Assembly (NCBI RefSeq): GCF_044385915.1 | Contig: NZ_JBISCC010000124.1 | Span: 62,001 to 126,000 of the forward strand | Source: Thalassobellus citreus | GTDB taxonomy: Bacteria > Bacteroidota > Bacteroidia > Flavobacteriales > Flavobacteriaceae | Length of the DNA stretch: 64,000 nucleotides | Direction of reading: 5' to 3' | Shown: in pieces, positions 16,764 through 26,051 of the stretch | Layout: the number at the start of each line of letters is the position of its first letter | Numbering within the stretch: the stretch's first letter is position 1 | The notes under the pieces: model-generated | Told to the model about the DNA's origin: nothing | What the model saw: only the letters and a program-made list of their open reading frames with translations | Databases searched by the model: none | Made by a program: the position numbers and the translations under genes

Positions 16764-18278
16764 TTAAAAGTTTAGTCCTAGTAAATCCTCCATATAATCT
16801 CTAGTATTAGAAAGACGTGGTATTTTGTGTTGTCCGCCTAACTTATCATTTTGTTTTAACCAATCATAAAATAAATTTTCACGGGCAATATTAATTTTTG
16901 GTTTATTCAGTGTTATATTGTTATAACGCTTTGCTTCATAATCTGAGTTTAGTGATTTTAATGCATTATCAAATAATTCATTAAAATAATGAATGTCTTC
17001 TGGAGGTGTTTTAAACTCAATAAGCCATTCGTGTCCTCCTTTTTCTTTACCTTCCATAAAAATAGGAGCAGCAGTATAATCTACAATTTCAGCTCTAGTA
17101 CGTTTACATACTTTCTTCAAGGCATCTTCGGCATTTTCAATAATAAGTTCTTCTCCAAAAACATTAATATGGTGCTTGGTACGCCCAGTAACTTTTATCT
17201 TGTAGGGGTTTGTAGAGGTAAATCTAACGGTATCTCCAATTTTGTAACGCCATAAACCAGCATTAGTGGTAATAATAACCGCATAATTTTGGTTTAATTT
17301 AACCTCACTTAATGGAATGGCTTTTTCATCAGGAGTGGCATAAATGTCTATGGGAATAAATTCATAGAAAATACCATAATCTAACATTAATAGTAATTCA
17401 CTAGAGTTGTTTCTGTCTTGAATAGCAAAAAAGCCTTCCGAAGCATTATATATTTCGTAATATTTAAAATCTTTTTCAGGGAGTATTTTTTTATACTGAT
17501 CCTTGTATGGTGTAAAGCTAACGCCTCCGTGAAAATACACTTCTAAATTGGGCCAAACATCATGTAGACTTTGTTTGCCAGTAGTTTCTAAAACATTATT
17601 AAGTAAAACAAGCATCCAGGAAGGTACACCTGCTAGACTGGTTACGTTTTCATTAATAGTTTCATCAACAATAGCTTGCATTTTATGTTCCCAATCGCTC
17701 ATTAAGGATACTCTATTGCTTGGTGTGCTACTAAATTCTGCCCAGAAAGGCATATTGTCAATTAAAATAGCCGATAAATCCCCAAATATAGTCCCGTTTT
17801 CTTTAAGTAACTCTTTACTACCACCTAGACGTAAACTCTTTCCTGTAAACAGTTGTGAATCTTCATTATTATTTAAATACATGCAAAGTAAATCTTTACC
17901 AGCTGCATAATGGCAATCTTCAAGTGATTCTTGGCTTACCGGAATAAATTTACTTTTTGCTCGAGTGGTACCGCTAGATTTTGCAAACCATTTAATTGGA
18001 GTAGGCCAAAAGAGATTGTTTTCGCCTTTCATAGCGCGTTCAATAACATTTTGCCACCCATCATAATTTTTAATAGGAATGCGTTCCGAAAATTCTTTAT
18101 AATTTTTTATAGATGCAAAATCATATTCTTTACCAATTTCAGTATCTTTTGCAATATCTAAAAGACTTAAAAGCAATTCGTTTTGTACTTCATTAGGATA
18201 TTTTAAAAACAATTCTATTTGATGAAATCGTTTTTTTAAAAACCAAGAAGCAACAGAATTAACTAATGGTATTGGCAT
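16764..18278 (-). CDS. GH3 (auxin-responsive promoter) family acyl-adenylating enzyme
   Basis: 504 aa, the usual length. Recognisable GH3 blocks are FAKSSGTTRAKSKFIPV (the ATP/AMP-binding P-loop-like motif), YNASEGFFAIQD (the YxxSEG adenylate motif) and the C-terminal GEELIIENAEDAL. Plant GH3 proteins adenylate carboxylic hormones and join them to amino acids. The bacterial relatives lack a proven substrate, so only the chemistry (acyl-AMP formation) can be inferred. The gene is monocistronic and divergent from DUF2797. The frame stays open for 31 codons past the stop codon (see findings). Confidence 0.9.
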   Translation of the reverse strand: MPIPLVNSVASWFLKKRFHQIELFLKYPNEVQNELLLSLLDIAKDTEIGKEYDFASIKNYKEFSERIPIKNYDGWQNVIERAMKGENNLFWPTPIKWFAKSSGTTRAKSKFIPVSQESLEDCHYAAGKDLLCMYLNNNEDSQLFTGKSLRLGGSKELLKENGTIFGDLSAILIDNMPFWAEFSSTPSNRVSLMSDWEHKMQAIVDETINENVTSLAGVPSWMLVLLNNVLETTGKQSLHDVWPNLEVYFHGGVSFTPYKDQYKKILPEKDFKYYEIYNASEGFFAIQDRNNSSELLLMLDYGIFYEFIPIDIYATPDEKAIPLSEVKLNQNYAVIITTNAGLWRYKIGDTVRFTSTNPYKIKVTGRTKHHINVFGEELIIENAEDALKKVCKRTRAEIVDYTAAPIFMEGKEKGGHEWLIEFKTPPEDIHYFNELFDNALKSLNSDYEAKRYNNITLNKPKINIARENLFYDWLKQNDKLGGQHKIPRLSNTRDYMEDLLGLNF

Positions 18279-18320
18279 ATTTGTTTTATATTTAAGATCT
18301 TAAAAATAACACTTTTTTTT

Positions 18321-19115
18321 ATGACCTACCAAGGTGTTTTAACAAAAATGGAAACAGAGTTTTCAAGTCCTATTCAATACTATTTAGTATTTGAAAATGA
18401 TTTTTTAAATATGAATCAATTGTTGAACAAGAATGTTACGATTGAATTCGTTAAATATCAATGTTTAAATTGCGGATTAGACAAGCCTATTTATAGACAA
18501 GGATTTGATAAACAATGCTTTTACGAAGTGCCACAAGCTGCAGATTGGATTATGCGCCCAGAGCTAAGTAAAGCACATTTAGGTATTGAAGATCGTGATT
18601 TAGAGTTTGAAAAGAAGGCACAATTACAACCTCATATTGTGTATTTAGCAAATTCTAGTAATGTAAAAGTTGGTGTTACAAGAAAAGGACAAGTGCCAAC
18701 CCGTTGGATAGATCAAGGCGCACATGAAGCTATTGAAATTGTTGAAGTACCCAATAGGTATTTAGCAGGTGTTACCGAGGTTGCTTTAAAAAGTTATGTA
18801 GCAGATAAAACCAATTGGCGCAAAATGCTAAAAAATGAGATTGAAGATGAAAATTTAGTTGAATGGCGCGAACGTTTGAAGCAATACATTCCTGATGAAG
18901 CCAAAGAGTATTTTATTGAAAGTAATAGCGAAACGAATATTGAGTTTCCTGTTTTTAAATACCCTGAGAAGCCTAAGAGTTTAAATTTAAAAAAGGAGCT
19001 TTCGTATACAGGAAAGTTAGTTGGAATAAAAGGTCAGTATCTTATTTTTGAAGATAATACGGTTTTTAATGTGAGAGCTAACGAAGGTTTAGTTGTAAAT
19101 ATTTCTGTAAACTAA
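18321..19115 (+). CDS. DUF2797 domain protein
   Basis: 264 aa, no signal peptide, cytoplasmic. DUF2797 hallmarks are a CLNCGLDKPIYRQGFDKQC segment with paired Cys, then HIVYLANSSNVKVGVTRKGQ and TRWIDQGAHEA. The latter stretch looks like a GIY-YIG-type beta strand pair (YLA...VGVT), so a nuclease-like fold is possible, though activity is not shown. The Cys set may bind zinc. Divergent from the GH3 gene with 42 nt between starts. Confidence 0.83.
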   Translation: MTYQGVLTKMETEFSSPIQYYLVFENDFLNMNQLLNKNVTIEFVKYQCLNCGLDKPIYRQGFDKQCFYEVPQAADWIMRPELSKAHLGIEDRDLEFEKKAQLQPHIVYLANSSNVKVGVTRKGQVPTRWIDQGAHEAIEIVEVPNRYLAGVTEVALKSYVADKTNWRKMLKNEIEDENLVEWRERLKQYIPDEAKEYFIESNSETNIEFPVFKYPEKPKSLNLKKELSYTGKLVGIKGQYLIFEDNTVFNVRANEGLVVNISVN

Positions 19116-19146
19116 AAATCCCATTTATAAGTTATTATAAATGGGA
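19114..19146 (-). terminator. Terminator at the 3' end of rpsU (bidirectional)
   Basis: A perfect 12-bp inverted repeat (19119-19130 with 19135-19146) with a 4-nt loop. On the minus strand it is followed by T5. It lies between the convergent DUF2797 and rpsU genes. Confidence 0.85.
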
Positions 19147-19171
19147 CATATATAGTGTAGAGAGTTAAAGA

Positions 19172-19366
19172 CTAAATATCTTCTTGATCTCTTAAGTTTT
19201 GAATGTATTCAGCTTTTTGAATTTGACGACGTCTTTTAACAGAAGGCTTAGTAAAAAACTGGCTTTCTCTTAAGTTTTGCATCACTTTAATGTTTCTGTG
19301 TTTACGTTTGTAACGTTTTAAAGCGCGCTCTATGTTTTCGCCGTCTTTAATAATAATTTTTAACAT
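19172..19366 (-). CDS. rpsU: 30S ribosomal protein S21
   Basis: 64 aa, very basic, opening MLKIIIKDGENIERALKRYK and containing the KPSVKRRRQIQKA block of the S21 family. In Bacteroidota S21 has been linked to how the 16S 3' tail (anti-Shine-Dalgarno) is sequestered, consistent with the absence of strong Shine-Dalgarno sites throughout this window. Monocistronic, with its own -7 box and terminator. Confidence 0.96.
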   Translation of the reverse strand: MLKIIIKDGENIERALKRYKRKHRNIKVMQNLRESQFFTKPSVKRRRQIQKAEYIQNLRDQEDI

Positions 19367-19464
19367 ATATAATTTTAATTAATTGATATTTAATCTAAGA
19401 CGTTTAACTAAAAAAGCCTTTGTTTTTATGTGATAAAATGGTTTTTTCTTGAAAAAGAACGCGA

Positions 19465-19472
19465 CAAAGATA
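19465..19472 (-). promoter_or_regulatory. Putative -7 box for rpsU
   Basis: TATCTTTG on the minus strand fits TAnnTTTG. The start would be near 19458, leaving a leader of about 90 nt. No matching TTG was found at the expected distance. Confidence 0.45.
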
Positions 19473-19567
19473 GTACTTTATTTTTGTAATACCCGAAACT
19501 AATTGAGTAATCAGCTAAAATAGACCCTATTAATTAATAATAGAAAGGTAGAAAAGCTCAAAAATAG

Positions 19568-22249
19568 TTATTTTATTGTGTCTTTTTGTTTCTTCTTTCC
19601 GCCTAATAAGCCTCCTAATACATTTTTAATAGCTGTATTGGTTTTGTTTTTTGTCGAATCTGTTTTAGTAGTTGTTTTGTTACCACCAATAATACCTCCT
19701 AAAACATCTTTAACAGTATTGTTTTGTTGTTGTTTTACAGAGTCTGTTTTTGTTTTGTTACCTCCAATAACATCTCCAATTAAATCTGCTACCTTGTCTT
19801 TTCCTTTGTTAAGAAGTTTTTGTTTTTCAATTTCAACAAGTTGTTTGGTCAGGTTTGAAACACCACTTGTTAAATCTGTTTTAACTGTAGGGCTTGTGTA
19901 AGACCCACCAATACTTGCAGTCACAGGAATTGTGATGTTTTTAGCGTCCTCACTATCAATTTTTCCAATTAATTGATTGACGTCACTTCCTAAATATTTT
20001 GCAGGCACATTAAAAATGGCATTGTAATCCAGTGTTTTGTCAAAACCATGGCTTCCAGAAACGGTGATGGCAATATCTTCATATTTTAAATCGAAAGGTT
20101 TTACGCTTACTTTTCCGTTTGCAAATTCTAGTTTTGTTTTTAAGTCTTTTAAATCAAGTTTATTAAAATCTATAAAACCTAAAGCGCCTTCTAATTTGCT
20201 AAACAATTCGCCTTTATTAGCATTTATTTTTGAAGTTAGTAACTCAGTTAAAGCATTACCCGAAACTGTGCTTAAATTAGGAGAGAATTCAGAGTCTAAA
20301 TCACCAGATAAATTAATGTTTGTATTTAATTTTCCTTGAAGCAGTTTCGCAATAGGTGCTAAACTTTGTAATAATTCTAAATTTTTAAAAGACTTCCCAA
20401 TGTCAAATCCATCTATATTAAGGTCTAGATTAAAAGTAGGTGTTTCTTTTTTTGTAGATACATTACCAGCTACAGATAATGCGCCATCAAATAAACTAGA
20501 TGTTAAATCTTTTAAATTAGCTTGTTGGTCTTTTATTAAAAGCGTTCCATTTACATCTTTTAAATTCAAATTATCATACACAACCGTTTTTGCATTGGCA
20601 TTAATAGTACAATCTAAAAAGGCTGGTATTTTTAACGATTCTTCAGGAGATGTTGTTTTGTTTTCTGTAGCAACATCTTCGTCTGCCGTCATGAAATCAC
20701 TAACTTTAAACAAATTTGAATTCACATTAAAATCACCTTTTAAAGTATTATCACTTAATAGAAATCCTAATAAATTTTTAATGCTTCCTGTCGCATTTAA
20801 ATCGCTATCTCCCGTTTTTGCTTTAAAATTATTTAATGAAACCGTGCTAGGATTAAAGCTCATATCGGCGTTATAAATATGAATAGGGTTTACAATGTCT
20901 TCCGAAGAGAATACAAAATCAGTAATACTCGCAGAACCATTATTTTTAATACGTGCGTATGCATTGGTTTCTAGGGCATTCATATCAAACGCCGTATTAA
21001 TGTTTGCTTTTAAAATACCGCTTAACGTATTGTCTAATTCAACAGGATACACTTTTGTAATGTTTGCTAAATTTAAAACGCCATCAATACTGGCATTAAC
21101 AAACATGTTTTTAGTAATGTTTTTTATAGTTGCCGATGATTTAAAAACATCATCATCAATTTTAAAATTCAATTTTTCAATAGAAACAAAAGTGTCATCT
21201 ACGTTTCCAGTTGTGTTTTTTATGGAAGTGTTTATAGAAATGTTTTCAACACGTTTCGGTAAATCTGGATATTTAAAAGAGGCATTGTTTGAAGCGATAT
21301 TAATATCTAAATGCGGAATAGTATTATCTGAACTAATTCCTTTAATAATACCTTTTACTTTAAAATCGCCAGAAGTTTCAACGTCTTCAATATTTTTTGA
21401 ATATTCTTTAGGAACTAAGGCTAAGAAATTTTTGAAATCAGATTCTGGGTTTTCAAAAGTAATGTCTATTTCTTGTCCGTTTTCTAATAATTTCAAATAT
21501 CCTTGAAACTCTAAGGGCAATTGGTTAATAAAGCCTTTATTATCTTTAAAGGTATAAACGCTATTGGTAAGGTCTAAACCAATTATAGCATCTAGTTTTA
21601 AGGCGTTATTGTTTAAATAATTCGTGCTATCCATTGCGATACTAATATTTGCATCACTTTTGGTATTTAACTCAGATTTATCGGTAGAAAAAATACCGTT
21701 TCCATTATGATTAAGTTCGGAAATATGGACTAAAATATTAGAAGCTTCATCAATATAAGTAAAGGCACTATTATTAATACTATAGTTTTCTAAGCTAAAA
21801 GAAAAACTACTTGGGTCTGTTGTGTCTGTAGTAGGGGTTTCATCTTCTTTGGTAATATCGTAATTATTGTTGCCAAATTTATCTGTTTTTAAAGTAATTA
21901 AAGCTTCATCTATATCAATAGATTTTACAACAATAGGACCGTCACTAGTACTTTTAAACAATTCTTTTATAGACATGGTAAACGAAATATCTTTAGCCGT
22001 AGCAAAGGTTTCGTCTTTAAAAGGTTCAAAATTGGTGATAGCCAAATCGCTTACGCTTACATGTGCTTGCGGAAAACTTTTAATAAAACTTAAACTAACA
22101 TCGCTAAATTCTACTTGGGCATTTACGTTTTCGTTTATAAAACGTTTCACCATATCTTTTATTTGTCCTTGAAAAGCAAAAGGAATGGCTATTAAAAGTG
22201 CTAAAATAATTAGAATGCTAATGCCTAAGATTTTTAAAGCTTTTTTCAT
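19568..22249 (-). CDS. AsmA-family protein
   Basis: 893 aa. One N-terminal transmembrane helix (6-28, ILGISILIILALLIAIPFAF) anchors a long periplasmic beta-rich body. The AsmA N-terminal block (VEFSDVSLSFIKSFPQAHVSV) and AsmA_2-like C-terminal part (about 600-790) are both present. AsmA-like proteins form hydrophobic grooves thought to carry phospholipid between the inner and outer membranes. The C-terminal 100 residues are low-complexity with repeated VLGGIIGGNKTTTKTDS-type units (three copies). The gene stands alone with a TATCTTTG promoter box. Confidence 0.9.
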   Translation of the reverse strand: MKKALKILGISILIILALLIAIPFAFQGQIKDMVKRFINENVNAQVEFSDVSLSFIKSFPQAHVSVSDLAITNFEPFKDETFATAKDISFTMSIKELFKSTSDGPIVVKSIDIDEALITLKTDKFGNNNYDITKEDETPTTDTTDPSSFSFSLENYSINNSAFTYIDEASNILVHISELNHNGNGIFSTDKSELNTKSDANISIAMDSTNYLNNNALKLDAIIGLDLTNSVYTFKDNKGFINQLPLEFQGYLKLLENGQEIDITFENPESDFKNFLALVPKEYSKNIEDVETSGDFKVKGIIKGISSDNTIPHLDINIASNNASFKYPDLPKRVENISINTSIKNTTGNVDDTFVSIEKLNFKIDDDVFKSSATIKNITKNMFVNASIDGVLNLANITKVYPVELDNTLSGILKANINTAFDMNALETNAYARIKNNGSASITDFVFSSEDIVNPIHIYNADMSFNPSTVSLNNFKAKTGDSDLNATGSIKNLLGFLLSDNTLKGDFNVNSNLFKVSDFMTADEDVATENKTTSPEESLKIPAFLDCTINANAKTVVYDNLNLKDVNGTLLIKDQQANLKDLTSSLFDGALSVAGNVSTKKETPTFNLDLNIDGFDIGKSFKNLELLQSLAPIAKLLQGKLNTNINLSGDLDSEFSPNLSTVSGNALTELLTSKINANKGELFSKLEGALGFIDFNKLDLKDLKTKLEFANGKVSVKPFDLKYEDIAITVSGSHGFDKTLDYNAIFNVPAKYLGSDVNQLIGKIDSEDAKNITIPVTASIGGSYTSPTVKTDLTSGVSNLTKQLVEIEKQKLLNKGKDKVADLIGDVIGGNKTKTDSVKQQQNNTVKDVLGGIIGGNKTTTKTDSTKNKTNTAIKNVLGGLLGGKKKQKDTIK

Positions 22250-22278
22250 AAATTTTCGGTTCTTAACTTTGAATTTTA

Positions 22279-22286
22279 CAAAGATA
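22279..22286 (-). promoter_or_regulatory. Putative -7 box for the AsmA gene
   Basis: TATCTTTG on the minus strand, ending 30 nt before the ATG at 22249 and identical to the rpsU box. No upstream TTG at the usual spacing. Confidence 0.45.
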
Positions 22287-22339
22287 TACGTAAAAATGAC
22301 GATAAAAGCTTACATGTGCGTTAATCTAATGCTAAATTA

Positions 22340-23044
22340 TTAGAGCATATCTATTTCTTCATTCACTTTTAAGTTGAAGCGTTTTCTAAATAAATACACG
22401 CCTAAATATAGAAACGGCGTGTCTAAAAAAGCGATAATTACTTTAAAAAGAAAACCACTAATAAGTAAGCCTTTAAAATTTGCCCAATCAATAATGCCAA
22501 AAGAACATAATAGTGTTACAATAGTAAAGGTATCTACAAATTGAGAAAACCAAGTTGAAAAATTATTTCGCAACCATAAATGCTTCCCTTTGGTTAATCG
22601 TTTCCAGAAATGATAGATTTGAATATCTATAAATTGCGCAAATAAATAGGTAAGCATACTTGCAAAAACAGCAATAGCCGAATTACCAAAAACGGTATTA
22701 AACATATCGTCTTTTACGTAAGACCACGAAGTTGCAGGTACATTACTGGCGGTATAAATAATTAAAAGTGAAAACAATGAAGCAAAAATACCAGTAATAA
22801 CCACATCGTTAGCTCGTTTTTTACCGTAAATTTCGCTTATTAAGTCGGTTATTAAAAAAGTGATAGGATAAGGTAAGATGCCAACGGAGATTTCGAAAAG
22901 TTTGCTTCCAAAAATCTCAATATCTAGCGGGTACCAATAAAAGAATTTTTGGAAAATTAAGTTTGAAACCACTAATGATGTTATAAACAAAGCTCCTAAA
23001 AGGATGTAAATATGTTGTGCGGCATGTTTATCTTTTAATGACAT
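22340..23044 (-). CDS. Queuosine precursor transporter (VUT/YhhQ family)
   Basis: 234 aa with about six membrane helices. Family landmarks include ILPYPITFLITDLISEIYGKKRA (the ISEIYG signature) and NFSTWFSQFVDTFTIV. YhhQ imports the queuosine precursors preQ0/preQ1 for tRNA modification. Monocistronic; the 155-nt space to folK contains no riboswitch that I can recognise. Confidence 0.92.
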   Translation of the reverse strand: MSLKDKHAAQHIYILLGALFITSLVVSNLIFQKFFYWYPLDIEIFGSKLFEISVGILPYPITFLITDLISEIYGKKRANDVVITGIFASLFSLLIIYTASNVPATSWSYVKDDMFNTVFGNSAIAVFASMLTYLFAQFIDIQIYHFWKRLTKGKHLWLRNNFSTWFSQFVDTFTIVTLLCSFGIIDWANFKGLLISGFLFKVIIAFLDTPFLYLGVYLFRKRFNLKVNEEIDML

Positions 23045-23199
23045 ATAATTTGTAAATAAATATTTTTGTCAGTTCGATTTCTTATTATGGTGTTAGTTAG
23101 AGCTATATGACATAAGAATATTGTTTCGATATAATTTGTGAATAAATAGCTTCTGTAAATATAAAGGAAACCATTTACTTTTCATTATTTTGTCTTTCT

Positions 23200-24327
23200 A
23201 TGGTGAAACCAACAACATATCATATCGCATTAGGAAGTAATAAAGGCGATAAATTGAAGCATTTACAAGCTGCCGCTGATGCTATCTATATTCGTATTGG
23301 AAATATTAAACTGATTTCTAAAGTCTACAAATCACCAGCATTGGGGTTTGAAAGTGATGATTTTCTTAATTGTTGTTTGGTTTTGGAAAGTGATTTGCAA
23401 CCCCAAGAGGTGCTCGATAATTTGTTGGATATTGAAACGAAATTAGGTAGAACACGAAGTGAAGGAGCTGGTTATGAAGCCAGAACAATAGATTTAGATA
23501 TTGTTTTAGTAGAAGATAAAATTATAGCTACTGAAACCTTGCAAGTGCCACACCCAGAAATGAGTAAGCGCAAGTTTGTATTACAGCCGCTTAATGATAT
23601 TGCTTCAAAAGTGAAGCATCCAAAATTTGGAACAGAAATATCTGTTTTGTTAGATGAATGTGAAGACGAATCGGTTTTAGAACCCATTAAGATTTGGCTT
23701 AAAAACCCTAGAAAAGTTTGTAATTTGGCTAAGTATAATTACATAGCAATTGAGGGTAATATTGGATCTGGAAAAACCAGTTTAGCAACCAAAATAGCGC
23801 ACGATTTTAATGCGAAATTGATTTTAGAACGTTTTGCCGACAATCCGTTTTTACCAAAATTTTATGAAGATGCGCAGCGTTATTCGTTTCCTTTAGAAAT
23901 GTCTTTTCTTGCTGATAGGTATCAGCAAATTTCTGACGATTTATCGCAACTCGATTTATTTAAAGATTTTATTATAAGTGATTACGATGTGTTTAAGTCA
24001 CTCATATTTTCTAAAATAACCTTGCAAGGCGATGAGTTTATGTTATACCGAAAACTCTTTTATTTAATGTATAAAGAGTTACGTAAACCAGATTTATACG
24101 TGTATTTATACCAAAATACAGCACGTTTGCAAGCGAATATTAGAAAACGCGGACGCGATTATGAGCAAAATATTGCCGATGATTATCTTGAAAAAATAAA
24201 CACAGGCTATTTAGAGTTTCTAAAAACTCAAACAGATTTCAACGTTAAAATTATTGATGTCTCTGACAGAGATTTTGTTGAGAATCGAAGTGATTATTTG
24301 TGGGTTTTGAAAGAAATTTGCGAATAA
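23200..24327 (+). CDS. folK: Fused HPPK (FolK) and deoxynucleoside kinase
   Basis: 375 aa with two enzymes. Residues 1-160 are 6-hydroxymethyl-7,8-dihydropterin pyrophosphokinase of folate synthesis (HIALGSNKGDKL, GYEARTIDLDIV, VPHPEMSKRKFVLQPL). Residues 180-375 are a deoxynucleoside kinase: P-loop GNIGSGKT (186-193), ERFADNPFLPKFYED, ADRY, and the lid RKRGRDYEQ. It would phosphorylate deoxynucleosides for salvage. This fusion is common in Flavobacteriia, so it is likely a genuine single gene. It joins folate metabolism with dNTP supply; thymidylate synthesis would be the metabolic link. Confidence 0.94.
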   Translation: MVKPTTYHIALGSNKGDKLKHLQAAADAIYIRIGNIKLISKVYKSPALGFESDDFLNCCLVLESDLQPQEVLDNLLDIETKLGRTRSEGAGYEARTIDLDIVLVEDKIIATETLQVPHPEMSKRKFVLQPLNDIASKVKHPKFGTEISVLLDECEDESVLEPIKIWLKNPRKVCNLAKYNYIAIEGNIGSGKTSLATKIAHDFNAKLILERFADNPFLPKFYEDAQRYSFPLEMSFLADRYQQISDDLSQLDLFKDFIISDYDVFKSLIFSKITLQGDEFMLYRKLFYLMYKELRKPDLYVYLYQNTARLQANIRKRGRDYEQNIADDYLEKINTGYLEFLKTQTDFNVKIIDVSDRDFVENRSDYLWVLKEICE

Positions 24328-24657
24328 ATGGAAACCTTAATTTTAAATAATGAAGAACGTAAAGCGATCATTTATTTATTAAATATTCGTTTAAAAAGAA
24401 TACCTATTGAGTTTCCTAAATGGACTGAGAATTCGAAGAGTTGGAAGAACGAATATTATTATCCAATATTGACAACTAGAGGTAAACTTGAAAAAGGTAA
24501 AAGTAATTTTAAAAATATAGAAATTGGAATAATGCTTAGTTGTGTTAATGAATATTCACCAGTTGAACATTTTGTAGATGATATTACTGGATTTGAAAAT
24601 ACTAAATTTAAAGAACCTTTTAAGTCAATTTATAAGAAAATCAAGTTTTTTTATTAA
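24328..24657 (+). CDS. Hypothetical protein, 109 aa
   Basis: I do not recognise a family. The ATG follows the folK-dNK stop codon directly with no spacer, so it is probably co-transcribed. The protein is small, charged and aromatic-rich (KWTENSKSWKNEYYYPILTT; C-terminal KSIYKKIKFFY), with no signal peptide or membrane helix. It overlaps the convergent methyltransferase gene by 4 nt at the stop codons. The lack of any shadow gene and its plausible composition argue that it is real; function unknown. Confidence 0.6.
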   Translation: METLILNNEERKAIIYLLNIRLKRIPIEFPKWTENSKSWKNEYYYPILTTRGKLEKGKSNFKNIEIGIMLSCVNEYSPVEHFVDDITGFENTKFKEPFKSIYKKIKFFY

Positions 24658-25313
24658 AACACTTCAAATAAAGTTGTCACAATTCTCCCTTTCCCGTCCT
24701 CTAAAACATGTTCCCCAAGCTGTTTTTTTTCTTTAATCTTCAAATTAAAAGGAGCTTCTAATATATTAACACCACTGTTTTGTTTTAGTCTTATGCCTTG
24801 TCCCGAAATAATGTCTTTGTTTGGTGTAAAGTTTCCAAATGGGATATGTTCCGTTAGAATAATGTATTTGTAAGCTGTTAATTTTTTTGCTACTTCTTCA
24901 ATCTCTTTATTAGATAAATGTTGAAGTACTTGCCTAAGTATAATACAATCTCCATGTGGAAGCTCATCTTTTACAATATCCAAACAATAAAATTCTAGGT
25001 TTTCTTCTTTGAATATTGTTTTGTTTCTTTCAATAAGATTTTCAACAATATCTATGGCAATATATTTTTTGGAATGTTTAGTGAGGTATTTTCCAATATT
25101 AAAATCGCCACAACCTAAATCGCAAACAACTAAGTCGTTGTTGTGCGATTTTAAAAATGCTGTTATAACTTTTAAATAAGGATTTATAATTTCTGGATTA
25201 TGAGAACCTGCTCCAGAATAAAAATCGAATTCCTCTCCACCCCAAAGATGCATGTCATAAATCTGGTTCATGACATCTTTTGTTGGCCAAGGCGTTTTTA
25301 CTTTTTTTGTCAC
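24654..25313 (-). CDS. Class I SAM-dependent methyltransferase
   Basis: 219 aa. SAM-binding motif I is DLVVCDLGCGDFNIGKYL (about 82-99), followed by YIAIDIVENLI (motif II) and GDCIILRQVLQHLSN (motif III/IV). The aromatic-rich opening (PWPTKDVMNQIYDMHLWGG) occurs in small-molecule methyltransferases. Substrate unknown. Ends 4 nt inside the preceding convergent gene. The next gene upstream (DinB) is 3 nt away, so they form a short operon. Confidence 0.87.
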   Translation of the reverse strand: MTKKVKTPWPTKDVMNQIYDMHLWGGEEFDFYSGAGSHNPEIINPYLKVITAFLKSHNNDLVVCDLGCGDFNIGKYLTKHSKKYIAIDIVENLIERNKTIFKEENLEFYCLDIVKDELPHGDCIILRQVLQHLSNKEIEEVAKKLTAYKYIILTEHIPFGNFTPNKDIISGQGIRLKQNSGVNILEAPFNLKIKEKKQLGEHVLEDGKGRIVTTLFEVF

Positions 25314-25316
25314 TTA

Positions 25317-25811
25317 TTATATTAAATATCTTTGTTTAATTATATCTAAATGATGCATTTCATGTCCGATAGTAGCTTTTAAAAACTCTTCAATAGTTAA
25401 TTCGAATTTCCAAGCTTTACCAGTTAGTAATAATTGCTCTGGAGAAAGAGACTCTATAAAACTTAAGGACGCATTCCTTACATTATCTAAATCAGTTAGT
25501 AATTGACTAAAAGGCTGTTCGTTAAATCTACTATTTTCAACATATAAATTTTGTTCATATCCAGGTAAAAGGGTTTTGTCTTTTCTACTAAAGCACAAAG
25601 CACGATACATCATAATTCTTTCATGGTCGGTAATATGACCAATGATTTGCTTGATACTCCATTTGCCATCAGCATAACGATAGGTTGATTGGTCTTCTGT
25701 TAAAGTGCCTAGTAATTTTATATACTGTTTAGATTTAAAAACTTGTTTATAATCGTTGTTGCCTACACATTCAATGTAATAAGGAAATCCATCACTTATT
25801 TTGTGTTTCAT
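25317..25811 (-). CDS. DinB-family protein
   Basis: 164 aa. The four-helix DinB fold is indicated by YADGKWSIKQIIGHITDHERIMMYRAL (helix 2 with His), PGYEQNLYVENS, and the C-terminal GHEMHHLDIIKQRYL. The His residues at these places form the usual metal site. Relatives include bacillithiol- and mycothiol-type S-transferases. Probable operon with the methyltransferase. Confidence 0.87.
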   Translation of the reverse strand: MKHKISDGFPYYIECVGNNDYKQVFKSKQYIKLLGTLTEDQSTYRYADGKWSIKQIIGHITDHERIMMYRALCFSRKDKTLLPGYEQNLYVENSRFNEQPFSQLLTDLDNVRNASLSFIESLSPEQLLLTGKAWKFELTIEEFLKATIGHEMHHLDIIKQRYLI

Positions 25812-25992
25812 ATTAATTGTTTTTCAGAAGTTTATAAAGGGTTTGGATCTATTTCAATTATTTAAATTCACCGATAGCGAAGTTAGATTTTTTAAGCTTT
25901 AGAATCAAGTTATTCCATTTTATGATGTTTTTCTACAACAGAATTACACAAAATGGATGTAAAATAACAAATATAGGTTAGTGTAAAATTGT

Positions 25993-26017
25993 TATGCTTA
26001 ATTATTTTTGAAGCATA
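25993..26017 (+). promoter_or_regulatory. -7 box flanked by 7-bp inverted repeat upstream of the sugar-acid operon
   Basis: TATTTTTG (26003-26010) fits the -7 consensus. It sits between TATGCTT (25993-25999) and AAGCATA (26011-26017), which are perfect inverted copies. Such a symmetric element over a promoter looks like an operator. Start of transcription would be about 26017, 35 nt before the RraA ATG. No TTG with correct spacing was found, as is usual for activator-dependent promoters. Confidence 0.45.
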
Positions 26018-26051
26018 CTTATGTTCTAAATACGACACTAAATATAAACAA

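Noticed and set aside
19578..21506. Several plus-strand frames of 100-203 aa opposite the AsmA gene
   Set aside because: Shadows of the AsmA gene; hydrophobic, Phe/Ser/Leu-rich, no starts with context, no family.
23045..23199. PreQ1 riboswitch before the queuosine-precursor transporter
   Set aside because: I looked for a hairpin-plus-A-rich-tail pseudoknot upstream of the minus-strand start and saw none.
25989..26051. Upstream extension of the RraA frame from TTG 25989
   Set aside because: It covers the -7 box and palindrome; the extra 21 residues are not part of the RraA fold.
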